The notes under the pieces: generated by a model
The model's input: the letters and a program-made list of their open reading frames with translations, nothing else
Told to the model about the DNA's origin: nothing
Database searches by the model: none
Assembly (NCBI GenBank): GCA_004294465.1
Contig: REAV01000085.1
Coordinates: 1-16,181, forward strand
Reading direction: 5' to 3'
DNA: 16,181 nt
Source: Sphingobacteriia bacterium
Lineage (GTDB): Bacteria; Bacteroidota; Bacteroidia; Chitinophagales; Chitinophagaceae
Position numbers and translations under genes: made by a program
Part shown: in pieces, positions 1-6,352 of the stretch
Position numbering within the stretch: position 1 is the first letter of the stretch
Layout of the letters: each line of letters starts with the position of its first letter

Positions 1-154
1 TTTTGTAAGATAAGACCTGTAGATCTTGGCCAATGTCATACTATTTTGAGCTATTGTTTATTACCAAAAATGTATCGACATGGAAGATCATGAATACAAA
101 GATTCCTTAGACCAAAAGGCCAAAGCAGGTATATTAAGGTGCACTGGTGAATAA
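1..154 (+). pseudogene. Possible broken C-terminal end of a TPR-repeat protein (partial)
   Basis: Frame 2 is open from 53 and ends at TAA 152-154. It reads AIVYYQKCIDMEDHEYKDSL and continues to RCTGE, which fits the second half of a TPR unit (A20, Y24, small residue at 27) and a charged C-terminal helix. A TGA at 50-52 closes this frame upstream. Just before it, frame 1 reads DLGQCHTIL, which fits the first half of a TPR unit (L7, G8). Joining the two would need a frame change near 48-53, with about five linker residues missing, as a deletion of about 14 bases would leave. This is inferred from short matches. Chance similarity is quite possible, and the 5' part lies outside the window. If real, this is the decayed or frameshifted tail of the gene upstream of recN. 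Confidence 0.3.
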
Positions 155-229
155 GAATACAGAATTAGAAAAAAGTCTGCTAATCATTTAAATAAGCTTT
201 ACTAACTTGCTAAAAAAATATCCTTCAAA

Positions 230-1882
230 GTGCTTCGTAAATTAATTATACAGAACTACGCAATTATTAACGAGATCAATATTCATTTTTCTGAAAAGCT
301 CAACATTATTACTGGTGAAACAGGAGCAGGAAAAAGTATATTAATGGGTGCATTGAGTTTAATTTTAGGGGAAAGGGCTGATAGCACAGTATTGGTAAAC
401 AACCAACAAAAATGTTTTATTGAAGGCTACTTTAGTAACGATAATAAAGCAGCCGTGTTGGATTTTTTAAAAGAACACGATATTGATATAGAAGAAGAAT
501 TAATACTCAGAAGAGAAATAGGAGTAAATGGGAAATCTAGGGCGTTTATTAATGATAGCCCAGCCTCATTGATTCAATTAAAACAGCTGGCTGGAATGCT
601 TGTTGATCTGCATCAACAATTTGATACGCTCGAACTAGGCGATAGCGATTTTCAGAGACAAGTGATTGATGCATTAGCTGGAAATGTAGAGTCGGTTCAA
701 TCATTTAGAATTCTTTATTTAAAATGGCAGGCGATTAATAAAGAACTAACAAATCTAAAGTCACAAAAAGCAGATTTTATTAAAGAAGCGGATTATCATC
801 AATTTTTATTTGGTGAAATTGATGATTTAAATCTAAGTGAAAATGAATTGGAAGTACTTGAGGAAGAATTAAAAATGTTGAACAATGCAGAAAATATTAA
901 AAATGGTTTAGAAAAAATAAATGCTGCTTTAAACAATGCTGATCAACCCATAGTTGGTCAGTTGAAACAACTTCTTCAACAATTGACTCCTTTTCAGGAG
1001 TTTCATCAATCAATTCCAGAATTATGCAGCAGATTAAAAGCAGCTCATGTAGAATTACATGATATTGCTGATGAATTAGAACATATTAATGGCAATATTC
1101 ATTTTGATGAAAAAAGAATTGAATGGATTAATCAAAGATTGAATGATGGTTTTAAATTACTAAAAAAACATAGTGTAAAAACAACAACAGCGTTAATTGC
1201 TGTTAAAAATGAATTAGCTATTAAATTAGAAAAAGTGCTTCATCTGGATGATTTAATTATTAGTTTAGAAAAAGAAGCCAATGAAATATTGTTAATTGCA
1301 GAAACAGAAGCAAAAAAAATTAGCACTGCCAGGGCTAAAACCATTCCTGATTTCGAGAAAAAAGTAAATGGCTTATTGAAACAGGTGGGAATGCCTAATG
1401 CAAAAATTCAAGTTAAATTAGTAAGCACGCATTTGCATGAATTTGGATTAGAAACCATTGAACTATTATTCGACGCGAATAATACTAATAAATTCGAGTC
1501 AATAAAAAAAGTAGCCAGCGGAGGTGAATTAAGTCGCTTAATGCTATGTATTAAATCACTGGTTGCAGAATACATTAACCTTCCAACATTAATATTTGAT
1601 GAAATTGATACTGGAATATCGGGAGAAGCAGCAAAACAAGTTGGTCAAATCATGCAAAAAATGACCAACAACCGCCAGATCATTTGTATTACCCATCAGC
1701 CACAGATAGCAGGTAAAGCAGATGCACACTTTTATGTATATAAAGAGTTTAAAAATGAGCAAATGCAAACTACGATTAGACTATTACAAGAAGATGAGCG
1801 TATTGATGCCATTGCCAAAATGCTCAGTGGAGAAAAACCAACAGCCGCTGCTATAGAAAATGCTCGGGAAATGATAAGATAG
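230..1882 (+). CDS. recN: DNA repair protein RecN
   Basis: RecN is an SMC-like ATPase that acts on the chromosome in recombinational repair of double-strand breaks. At 550 residues it matches the usual family length of about 550. The N-terminal head half carries Walker A GETGAGKS at residues 29-36 and the family-typical opening MLRKLIIQNYAIINEI. Residues about 155-375 are a charged, leucine-rich helical region expected to form the coiled coil. The C-terminal head half has the ABC signature ASGGELSR (429-436), Walker B LIFDEID (454-460) and the switch region ITHQPQIA (487-494). The start is GTG: an in-frame TAA at 203-205 leaves no ATG upstream, and the GTG gives exactly the family N-terminus. 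No Shine-Dalgarno or clear promoter is visible upstream. It is followed by an 80-base gap before fabI. Identification is near certain. Confidence 0.96.
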   Translation: MLRKLIIQNYAIINEINIHFSEKLNIITGETGAGKSILMGALSLILGERADSTVLVNNQQKCFIEGYFSNDNKAAVLDFLKEHDIDIEEELILRREIGVNGKSRAFINDSPASLIQLKQLAGMLVDLHQQFDTLELGDSDFQRQVIDALAGNVESVQSFRILYLKWQAINKELTNLKSQKADFIKEADYHQFLFGEIDDLNLSENELEVLEEELKMLNNAENIKNGLEKINAALNNADQPIVGQLKQLLQQLTPFQEFHQSIPELCSRLKAAHVELHDIADELEHINGNIHFDEKRIEWINQRLNDGFKLLKKHSVKTTTALIAVKNELAIKLEKVLHLDDLIISLEKEANEILLIAETEAKKISTARAKTIPDFEKKVNGLLKQVGMPNAKIQVKLVSTHLHEFGLETIELLFDANNTNKFESIKKVASGGELSRLMLCIKSLVAEYINLPTLIFDEIDTGISGEAAKQVGQIMQKMTNNRQIICITHQPQIAGKADAHFYVYKEFKNEQMQTTIRLLQEDERIDAIAKMLSGEKPTAAAIENAREMIR

Positions 1883-1885
1883 AAA

Positions 1886-1917
1886 ATCCGATTATCTAAG
1901 GTGAATTCGTATATTCG
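1886..1917 (+). promoter_or_regulatory. Candidate regulatory region of fabI
   Basis: The 80 bases between recN and fabI contain ATCCGATTATC (1886-1896), an 11-base word found again upstream of the fadN-type gene at 6326-6336. They also contain TATATTCG (1910-1917), one mismatch from the Bacteroidota -7 box TAnnTTTG. No matching TTG lies about 19 bases upstream, so promoter status is weak. The start codon of fabI lies 45 bases further on. Confidence 0.25.
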
Positions 1918-1962
1918 AATCTTGATGGCAGTTAAAATAATCATGAAAATTAAACACATTAT

Positions 1963-2784
1963 ATGGCATACAATTTATTAAAAGGAAAGAGAGGTATAAT
2001 TACAGGTGCATTGGATGAAAACTCAATTGCATGGAAAGTGGCTCAGAAAGCACATGAAGAAGGTGCAACATTTGTATTAACCAATGCGCCCATAGCTATG
2101 AGAATGGGGGAGATCAATAAACTGGCAGAGGAGACCGTATCTAAAATTATTCCTGCTGATGCAACTAATGTTGATGAACTCTCTAATTTATTTACCCAAT
2201 CTCAAGAAATACTAGGTGGCAAACTAGATTTTGTTTTGCACTCAATTGGAATGAGTGTAAACATTCGTAAAAAGATTCCTTATACCGAATCGAACTATGA
2301 TTATTTTATGAAAGGAATTGATGTGTCTGCTATGTCATTTCATAAAATGTTAGCAGTTGCTAAAAAATTAGATGCTATCAATGAATGGGGCAGTGTTGTT
2401 GCTTTAACATATATGGCTGCACAAAGAACATTTCCTTTCTATACCGATATGGCCGACATCAAAGCAATGTTAGAATCGATTGCAAGAAGTTTTGGATATC
2501 ATTATGGATTAGAAAAGAAAGTAAGAATAAATACAGTTTCGCAATCTCCAACTAAAACCACCGCAGGTACTGGCATCAAAGGATTTGGTGACTTTTATGA
2601 TTTTGCCAATGCTGTTGCTCCTTTAGGAAACGCTACCGCAGAAGACTGTGCAAATTATTGTATTACTTTATTTTCCGATTTAACAAGAATGGTTACTATG
2701 CAGAATTTATTTCATGATGGCGGTTACTCTACAACTGGCGTTAGTAATGAAGTAATGGAAAAATTAGGAATTGCTAATCAATAG
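1963..2784 (+). CDS. fabI: Enoyl-[acyl-carrier-protein] reductase, FabI type
   Basis: FabI catalyses the last step of each fatty-acid elongation cycle in the cytoplasm, reducing trans-2-enoyl-ACP with NAD(P)H. The protein (273 residues) is a short-chain dehydrogenase fold with the FabI-type nucleotide site GIITGALDENSIAW (residues 11-24), HSIGMS (93-98) and the active-site segment LTYMAAQRTFPFY (148-160). Tyr150, Tyr160 and Lys167 correspond to E. coli Tyr146, Tyr156 and Lys163, so the catalytic set is intact. The substrate-loop region SPTKTTAGTGIKGF (195-208) matches the E. coli segment that ends GIKDF. The C-terminal HDGGYSTTG (251-259) is the usual NAD-site strand. The start is the first ATG and fits the family N-terminus. 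It is 15 bases upstream of the SemiSWEET gene and probably co-transcribed with it. Family certainty is high; cofactor preference cannot be read from the sequence. Confidence 0.95.
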   Translation: MAYNLLKGKRGIITGALDENSIAWKVAQKAHEEGATFVLTNAPIAMRMGEINKLAEETVSKIIPADATNVDELSNLFTQSQEILGGKLDFVLHSIGMSVNIRKKIPYTESNYDYFMKGIDVSAMSFHKMLAVAKKLDAINEWGSVVALTYMAAQRTFPFYTDMADIKAMLESIARSFGYHYGLEKKVRINTVSQSPTKTTAGTGIKGFGDFYDFANAVAPLGNATAEDCANYCITLFSDLTRMVTMQNLFHDGGYSTTGVSNEVMEKLGIANQ

Positions 2785-2790
2785 TTTAAA

Positions 2791-2795
2791 AAGGA
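2791..2795 (+). promoter_or_regulatory. Shine-Dalgarno-like AAGGA before the SemiSWEET gene
   Basis: AAGGA lies four bases before the ATG at 2800, in the short fabI-SemiSWEET gap. Purine-rich Shine-Dalgarno sites are uncommon in Bacteroidota and most genes in this window lack one, so it is worth recording. It supports the chosen start. Confidence 0.4.
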
Positions 2796-2799
2796 AACA

Positions 2800-3063
2800 A
2801 TGAATTTAAATGAACTCTTAGGCTATTTTGGTGCTTTCTTAAGTGCCATCACTTTTATTCCACAAGTATGGCAGGCATGGAAAACAAAGAGTGTAGGTGA
2901 TCTTAGTATCTGGATGATACTCATCGTAATTACAAGTACCATTGTTTGGTTGATCTATGCATTCAATGTAAATAGCGGACCAGTGATTGCCGCAAATACA
3001 ATTGTATTATTATTGGCTTTGATTTTGTTTTATTTCAAACTTAGTTTTAAGCCCAACAAATAG
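2800..3063 (+). CDS. SemiSWEET-type sugar transporter (PQ-loop family)
   Basis: This 87-residue membrane protein has the single three-helix bundle of bacterial SemiSWEETs, which dimerise in the inner membrane to carry sugars down a gradient. Helices can be placed near residues 5-24, 36-56 and 62-81. The PQ motif is FIPQ (19-22), followed by the characteristic connection WKTKSVGDLSIWM (27-39). A conserved-type asparagine is at 66 (AANTI) in helix 3. Length equals the family norm of about 85-100. It starts 15 bases after fabI behind an AAGGA and ends just before a strong terminator, so it is the last gene of a fabI-led unit. No functional link between fatty-acid synthesis and sugar transport is implied by the sequence; the substrate is unknown. 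Confidence 0.92.
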   Translation: MNLNELLGYFGAFLSAITFIPQVWQAWKTKSVGDLSIWMILIVITSTIVWLIYAFNVNSGPVIAANTIVLLLALILFYFKLSFKPNK

Positions 3064-3078
3064 AAGATCGATTAAAAT

Positions 3079-3113
3079 AAAAAGGCTAGCCGTAAATACA
3101 GTTAGCCTTTTTT
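3079..3113. terminator. Bidirectional rho-independent terminator
   Basis: The arms AAAAAGGCTAGC (3079-3090) and GTTAGCCTTTTT (3101-3112) pair over 12 positions with one G-U, around a 10-base loop. The hairpin has a run of A on the left and a run of T on the right, so it can stop transcripts from either side. It lies between the SemiSWEET gene (plus) and the DUF2795 gene (minus). It sits inside a second inverted repeat, GATCGATTAAA (3066-3076) and TTTAATCGATC (3135-3145). Confidence 0.88.
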
Positions 3114-3147
3114 ATTTGATTATCCCGAATAAAATTTAATCGATCAA

Positions 3148-3369
3148 TTAATATTCATCTTCATTGAACATGAAGTCTTCCTGACTTGGATAGTCTGGCC
3201 AGATGTCTTCGATACTTTCATAGACTTCTCCCTCGTCGTCTAGCTCTTGCAAGTTTTCTACAACTTCCAAAGGAGCTCCACTTCTGATGGAATAATCGAT
3301 TAACTCATCCTTGGTAGCAGGCCAAGGGGCTTCTTCTAAGTAACTTGCTAATTCTAAAGTCCAAAACAT
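3148..3369 (-). CDS. DUF2795 domain-containing small acidic protein
   Basis: This 73-residue protein is very acidic, with many Asp and Glu toward the C-terminus (the last residues are NEDEY). It has the pattern WTLELASYLEEAPWPATKDE, then DYSIRSGAPLEVVENLQEL and ESIEDIWPDYPS, which I recognise as the DUF2795 family as it occurs in Bacteroidota. It has no membrane segment, no signal peptide and no catalytic motif I can name. A small helical protein is likely from the sequence, and its function is not known. It has its own well-formed promoter, points away from lolD, and ends at the shared terminator. The start is fixed by the promoter lying less than 20 bases upstream. Confidence 0.9.
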   Translation of the reverse strand: MFWTLELASYLEEAPWPATKDELIDYSIRSGAPLEVVENLQELDDEGEVYESIEDIWPDYPSQEDFMFNEDEY

Positions 3370-3387
3370 AGTTTCCGATTATTTTTG

Positions 3388-3418
3388 CAAAAGTAACCGT
3401 ATAAATGATATGACCAAA
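3388..3418 (-). promoter_or_regulatory. Bacteroidota-type promoter of the DUF2795 gene
   Basis: On the minus strand, TTTG (3415-3418) is followed after exactly 19 bases by TACTTTTG (3388-3395). This is a full match to the Bacteroidota primary sigma-factor consensus TTG, N19, TAnnTTTG. The ATG follows 18 bases after the -7 box, so the leader would be very short. It is the best promoter match in the window. Confidence 0.7.
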
Positions 3419-3459
3419 TTGGAGTTTATCACCTTCTGTAAAGAAATGTTTAAAAATTA

Positions 3460-3489
3460 CTGAATTAGCACCATGGTTTTGTAGGTTTG
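3460..3489 (+). promoter_or_regulatory. Probable promoter of lolD
   Basis: TAGGTTTG (3482-3489) fully matches the -7 box TAnnTTTG and lies 22 bases before the lolD ATG. At the expected 19-base distance upstream there is CTG (3460-3462) rather than TTG. Together with the minus-strand promoter at 3388-3418 it makes this 142-base gap a divergent promoter region. Confidence 0.45.
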
Positions 3490-3511
3490 TGGGTATAATC
3501 TTAGCAAATAA

Positions 3512-4168
3512 ATGCTCAAAGCAGAAAAAATAACACGCCGATTTGGCGATTTAGCGGTTTTGAAAGGAGTAGATCTGACCGTCAAGACTGGGGAAATGGT
3601 GAGTATTGTAGGCTCTTCAGGCGCTGGCAAAAGCACTTTATTGCATATTTTAGGTAGTCTAGACCATCCCGATAGTGGAACGATTGAACTCGATAACCAA
3701 TCCATTCTGTCTTTATCAGCTAAAAAACTGGCTGCTTTTAGAAATAAAAATATTGGCTTCATCTTTCAGTTTCACCATTTATTACCGGAATTTGATGCAC
3801 TGGAGAACGTCTCCATCCCAGGATGGATTGCTGGTAACCAAAAAACTATGATAAAAGATAGGGCAATTCAATTACTGACCAGCCTTGGATTAAAAGATAG
3901 AATCTATCATAAACCTCAACAAATGTCGGGTGGAGAGCAACAACGTGTGGCAGTTGCTAGAGCATTAATCAATCAGCCTAAAATTGTATTTGCAGATGAA
4001 CCTACTGGCAATTTAGATAGTAAAAACGCTCGTGAATTGCACCAGGTTTTTGTTGAACTGAATCAAAATACGGGAACATCATTTCTGATTGTAACACATA
4101 ATTTAGAGCTGGCTGCATTGAGTGGAAGAACCTTGCACATGAAGGACGGTTTAATGGTACCCGAATAG
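3512..4168 (+). CDS. lolD: LolD-like lipoprotein-releasing ABC transporter ATPase
   Basis: This is the cytoplasmic ATPase of an MacB/LolCDE-type transporter; LolD powers extraction of outer-membrane lipoproteins from the inner membrane. The 218-residue protein is a complete nucleotide-binding domain: Walker A GSSGAGKST (34-42), Q-loop Gln86, signature MSGGE (138-142, Met in place of the usual Leu), Walker B IVFADEP (158-164), D-loop NLDS (167-170) and switch His196 (VTH). The segment FQFHHLLPEFDALENV (85-100) closely follows E. coli LolD, which favours LolD over other MacB-type ATPases. No LolC/LolE permease lies beside it, so the partner must be encoded elsewhere. The gene converges on the adenosyltransferase gene with a gap of only 10 bases and no terminator between them. 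Confidence 0.87.
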   Translation: MLKAEKITRRFGDLAVLKGVDLTVKTGEMVSIVGSSGAGKSTLLHILGSLDHPDSGTIELDNQSILSLSAKKLAAFRNKNIGFIFQFHHLLPEFDALENVSIPGWIAGNQKTMIKDRAIQLLTSLGLKDRIYHKPQQMSGGEQQRVAVARALINQPKIVFADEPTGNLDSKNARELHQVFVELNQNTGTSFLIVTHNLELAALSGRTLHMKDGLMVPE

Positions 4169-4178
4169 CCAGACAATC

Positions 4179-4739
4179 TTACACGCGTGGTTTCCAAGGA
4201 ATTTCCGGTATCGATAACTGATGGCTAAAATATCGAGACAATACAAACAAATAATCACTCAATCGATTAAGGTATTTTATTACCAATGGGTCAACAAATA
4301 AATCCTGCTCTTGCATATTTACACAACAACGCTCTGCCCTTCTGCAAACACAACGTGCTATATGTGTTTGAGAAACTGCCAGATGCCCTCCAGGTAAAAC
4401 AAAGAATTTCATTGGAGCTAAAACATCGTTCATATGATCGATTTCCCTTTCCAATAAATTGATGTCAGTTTCTTTCAAATCCGGAATTTTCATCAATGGC
4501 TCTTTGTCGGGGTCACAAGCCAAAGAAGATCCAACAGTAAATAAACGATCTTGAATTTCTTTTAGAATCAATTTAGAATGTGCTTCTGTAGCATAATCAC
4601 CAATAACTCCTATCCAGGAATTCAGTTCATCAACAGTGCCGTAGGTATCAATACGAATATGACTCTTAGGTACTTTGGTTCCTCCAATCAATGAAGTTTT
4701 GCCTAAATCTCCAGTTTTGGTATATATTTTTAACGACAT
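4179..4739 (-). CDS. ATP:cob(I)alamin adenosyltransferase, PduO type
   Basis: The enzyme transfers the adenosyl group of ATP to cob(I)alamin, making coenzyme B12 for enzymes such as methylmalonyl-CoA mutase. The 186-residue protein shows the PduO-family marks in order: the N-terminal ATP-binding segment YTKTGDLGKTSLIGG (6-20), VDELNSWIG (36-44), FVLPGG (113-118), ARCVCRRAER (128-137) with the conserved arginines and Glu136, and YLNRLSDYLFVLSRY (156-170). Length is typical. The start is the family start (MSLKIYTKTGD). It is the third gene of the gatC cluster, 51 bases after the ABC gene, but TAGATTTG just upstream suggests a promoter of its own. No B12-dependent enzyme or B12 biosynthesis gene is in the window. 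The human counterpart is MMAB; PduO naming describes the family and does not imply propanediol use. Confidence 0.93.
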   Translation of the reverse strand: MSLKIYTKTGDLGKTSLIGGTKVPKSHIRIDTYGTVDELNSWIGVIGDYATEAHSKLILKEIQDRLFTVGSSLACDPDKEPLMKIPDLKETDINLLEREIDHMNDVLAPMKFFVLPGGHLAVSQTHIARCVCRRAERCCVNMQEQDLFVDPLVIKYLNRLSDYLFVLSRYFSHQLSIPEIPWKPRV

Positions 4740-4759
4740 TTAGATGCTTTAAGTAAATA

Positions 4760-4788
4760 CAAATCTAAAAGAGATTTGTTCAATACAG
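4760..4788 (-). promoter_or_regulatory. Internal promoter box and hairpin before the adenosyltransferase gene
   Basis: On the minus strand TAGATTTG (4760-4767) matches TAnnTTTG and lies 20 bases before the ATG. CTG sits 18 bases upstream (4786-4788) in place of TTG. The same DNA forms a perfect 8-bp inverted repeat, ACAAATCT (4759-4766) with AGATTTGT (4772-4779) around AAAAG. It lacks a following T-run, so it is not a clear terminator; it could be an operator or simply accidental. Confidence 0.35.
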
Positions 4789-4790
4789 CA

Positions 4791-5504
4791 CTAAACTGAG
4801 TGAATAAATTGTTCTTTGGTTTTATCTGATTCAATCAATCCATCACGCAAACGAACTATTCTATGTGCATAAGAAGCAATATCTTCTTCATGGGTTACTA
4901 GAATTACTGTATTTCCTGCTTCTTGAATTTTGCCAAAAATCTCCATTACTTCAACAGATGTTTTGGAATCAAGGTTTCCGGTTGGCTCATCTGCCAGTAA
5001 AATTGAGGGATTATTCACTAAAGCTCGAGCAATAGCTACCCTTTGAATTTGCCCTCCACTCAATTCATTGGATTTGTGGTGAGACCTTTCAGCTAACCCT
5101 ACTTTTTTAAGTGCTTCCATCGACCTTTCAATTCTTTCCTTTTTTGATACCCCTGCATATATTAAGGGCAAGGCAACATTCTCTGCTGCAGATAGTCTGG
5201 GCAATAAGTTAAACTGCTGAAATACGAATCCAATTTCTGTATTCCTTACTCCTGCTAGATCATCATCTGGCATTTTACTTACATCTTTGCCATTTAAAAT
5301 ATACTTACCGCCTGTAGGCGAATCCAAACAACCTAAAATATTCATCAATGTGCTCTTTCCACTTCCAGAAGGGCCCATTAAAGCAACGTATTCATTTCTG
5401 AAAATATCCAATGAAATACCTTTCAATACAGGGATTGCCTGTGATCCCATATAATAATTCTTCTCAATTCCTTCTAAATGAATTACTGACTCAATCAATC
5501 CCAT
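4791..5504 (-). CDS. MacB/LolD-family ABC transporter ATP-binding protein
   Basis: This is a stand-alone ATPase subunit of an ABC transporter of the MacB-like type, whose members drive mechanotransmission across the envelope (macrolide or peptide efflux, lipoprotein handling). The 237 residues include Walker [10 protein letters not shown] (44-52), Q-loop [10 protein letters not shown] (93-102), signature LSGGQ (148-152), Walker B ILLADEP (168-174), NLDS (177-180) and His205. FQQFNLLP is typical of the MacB group; it differs from the FQFHHLLP of the LolD-like gene at 3512. No permease is adjacent, so substrate and partner are unknown. It begins 10 bases after gatC, so the two are probably one transcript. 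Confidence 0.9.
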   Translation of the reverse strand: MGLIESVIHLEGIEKNYYMGSQAIPVLKGISLDIFRNEYVALMGPSGSGKSTLMNILGCLDSPTGGKYILNGKDVSKMPDDDLAGVRNTEIGFVFQQFNLLPRLSAAENVALPLIYAGVSKKERIERSMEALKKVGLAERSHHKSNELSGGQIQRVAIARALVNNPSILLADEPTGNLDSKTSVEVMEIFGKIQEAGNTVILVTHEEDIASYAHRIVRLRDGLIESDKTKEQFIHSV

Positions 5505-5514
5505 ACTTTTAATT

Positions 5515-5805
5515 TTATTTTTTGATCACTGTTGGTACTTTAAAAAAAGTTTCATCTTTAATGGGCGAATTACTCAATGCATCCATTCTGCTTACTGATC
5601 CTGCTATCTCATCTGTTCTCCATACGTTTTGAGTATCGCTCATAAATAACAAAGGTTCAACACCTTCAGTATTGAGTTCTTGTAATTTTTCGATAAAACC
5701 CACCATGCGTTCAACATCATTTCTGATATTTTCTTTTTTATCTAGGTCAAATTCCAAGCGGGAAAGATGAGCTAGATGATCAATCATTTTGGGTGTAATC
5801 TCCAT
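5515..5805 (-). CDS. gatC: Asp-tRNA(Asn)/Glu-tRNA(Gln) amidotransferase subunit GatC
   Basis: GatC is the small scaffold subunit of GatCAB, which amidates Glu-tRNA(Gln) or Asp-tRNA(Asn) in bacteria lacking the direct synthetases. From the ATG at 5805 the protein has 96 residues, the normal GatC length, and opens [20 protein letters not shown] as the family does. The middle helix ([20 protein letters not shown]) and the C-terminal stretch with DALSNSP and [10 protein letters not shown] are also typical. The frame extends 33 bases upstream to an ATG at 5838, but those 11 residues are not family-like and a TAAATTTG box falls between the two starts, so the shorter form is chosen. gatA and gatB are not in the window. 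It is the first gene of a three-gene minus-strand cluster. Confidence 0.9.
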   Translation of the reverse strand: MEITPKMIDHLAHLSRLEFDLDKKENIRNDVERMVGFIEKLQELNTEGVEPLLFMSDTQNVWRTDEIAGSVSRMDALSNSPIKDETFFKVPTVIKK

Positions 5806-5811
5806 ATTGAA

Positions 5812-5819
5812 CAAATTTA
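5812..5819 (-). promoter_or_regulatory. Possible -7 box of gatC
   Basis: TAAATTTG on the minus strand fits TAnnTTTG and ends 6 bases before the gatC ATG. If used, the transcript would be leaderless or nearly so. No TTG is found at the expected -33 distance, so the call is weak. Confidence 0.25.
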
Positions 5820-6025
5820 ACTCAAAGCGAATCATCATGGTTGCCTAAATTTTAAAAGGTAATTATTCAAAAGCAGCGGTTATTTAGTCATTTGTACAAT
5901 AAAAATGGCTGGGAAAAGGTTGCTTTAGTAGTATTTGACTATGCTTTATTAACTGATTGTTAAAGAACAGTGAAAAAATACAATTTGATTGAAACAAAAT
6001 ATAATTTTCATTGTTTTGATTATAA

Positions 6026-6076
6026 AAGGATAATTACCCAATAATCAATCGGATTAAGGATAATAGAAAGGATAAA
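6026..6076 (+). repeat. Three short direct repeats AAGGATAAT/A
   Basis: Copies lie at 6026-6034 and 6056-6064 (both AAGGATAAT, exactly 30 bases apart) and at 6068-6076 (AAGGATAAA). A reverse copy of the core, ATTATCCT, is at 6331-6338 close to the fadN-type promoter. The repeats are short, and AT-rich DNA yields such words easily. They could be binding sites of a regulator. Confidence 0.35.
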
Positions 6077-6180
6077 GTAAGTAGGAAATGAATTACACCT
6101 ACAGATATTAACAGTATGTGTGAATCATGTATCATGAAAATCCATATTTTATCATAAATTGTAAATACAAAATCCCCCGA

Positions 6181-6303
6181 TTATGTTAGTTTACGCTGTT
6201 TTGGCTGTTTATCTGATCTGCCTTTACCTTGCTTATAGAGGTGCAGCAGTCTCGGAAGAATAAGCCCTACCCCCCAACCTAATATTAATATCAAATTTTT
6301 CAT
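6181..6303 (-). CDS. Candidate 40-residue small membrane protein
   Basis: The frame runs from ATG (6301-6303) to TAA (6181-6183). The product opens MKNLILILGWGVGLILPRLL, one membrane helix, followed by a strongly basic hydrophilic tail (KQGKGRSDKQPKQRK). That layout, an inside-facing basic tail after one helix, looks like a genuine single-pass small protein, and the segment is richer in GC than the surrounding DNA. Against it: the start codon sits in the loop of a plus-strand terminator hairpin, no convincing promoter is seen upstream, and a different hydrophobic frame overlaps on the plus strand. Function is unknown. I prefer this strand slightly over the other. Confidence 0.33.
   Translation of the reverse strand: MKNLILILGWGVGLILPRLLHLYKQGKGRSDKQPKQRKLT
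6183..6263 (+). CDS. Candidate 26-residue hydrophobic peptide (overlaps minus-strand frame)
   Basis: ATG 6183 to TAA 6261 encodes a peptide that is almost entirely one membrane helix (opening MLVYAVLAVYLICLYLAY) and ends GAAVSEE. A hairpin with a T-run follows 24 bases after the stop on the same strand, as expected for a short transcript ending there. It overlaps the 40-residue minus-strand frame completely, so at least one of the two is likely a shadow. The transcript could also be a non-coding RNA. Confidence 0.22.
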   Translation: MLVYAVLAVYLICLYLAYRGAAVSEE

Positions 6304-6325
6304 AGTAAAAGTTTGATATTTTTTT
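6287..6325 (+). terminator. Rho-independent terminator-like hairpin
   Basis: AATATCAAATTTTT (6287-6300) pairs over 14 positions, with one U-G, with AAAAGTTTGATATT (6307-6320) around the loop CATAGT. A run of seven T ends at 6325. The stem has only one G-C pair, so it is weaker than the 3079 terminator, but the length and T-run fit. No T-run follows on the minus strand, so it acts for plus-strand RNA. It would end a transcript from 6183-6263 and insulate the fadN-type gene. Confidence 0.55.
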
Positions 6326-6345
6326 ATCCGATTATCCTATCTTCG
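6312..6345 (+). promoter_or_regulatory. Possible promoter of the fadN-type gene
   Basis: TTTG (6312-6315) and TATCTTCG (6338-6345, one mismatch to TAnnTTTG) are separated by 22 bases, slightly long for the Bacteroidota promoter. The shared word ATCCGATTATC (6326-6336) lies in the spacer. The first gene codon is 48 bases after the -7 box. The -33 element overlaps the hairpin arm of the preceding terminator. Confidence 0.35.
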
Positions 6346-6352
6346 AACAAAA

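Noticed and set aside
1732..1959. 75-codon minus-strand frame over the recN tail and the recN-fabI gap
   Set aside because: Mostly antisense to the conserved RecN C-terminus; the product has no recognisable pattern.
3494..3499. TATAAT just before lolD
   Set aside because: Resembles a sigma-70 -10 box, but the primary sigma factor of Bacteroidota prefers TAnnTTTG and no -35 lies at a proper distance; TAGGTTTG at 3482 fits better.
3457..3762. 101-codon minus-strand frame over the start of lolD
   Set aside because: Antisense to the Walker A region of lolD and across its promoter; no family resemblance.
5806..5838. Upstream ATG giving an 11-residue longer GatC
   Set aside because: The extra residues are not family-like, the 96-residue form has the normal length, and a TAAATTTG box lies between the two starts.
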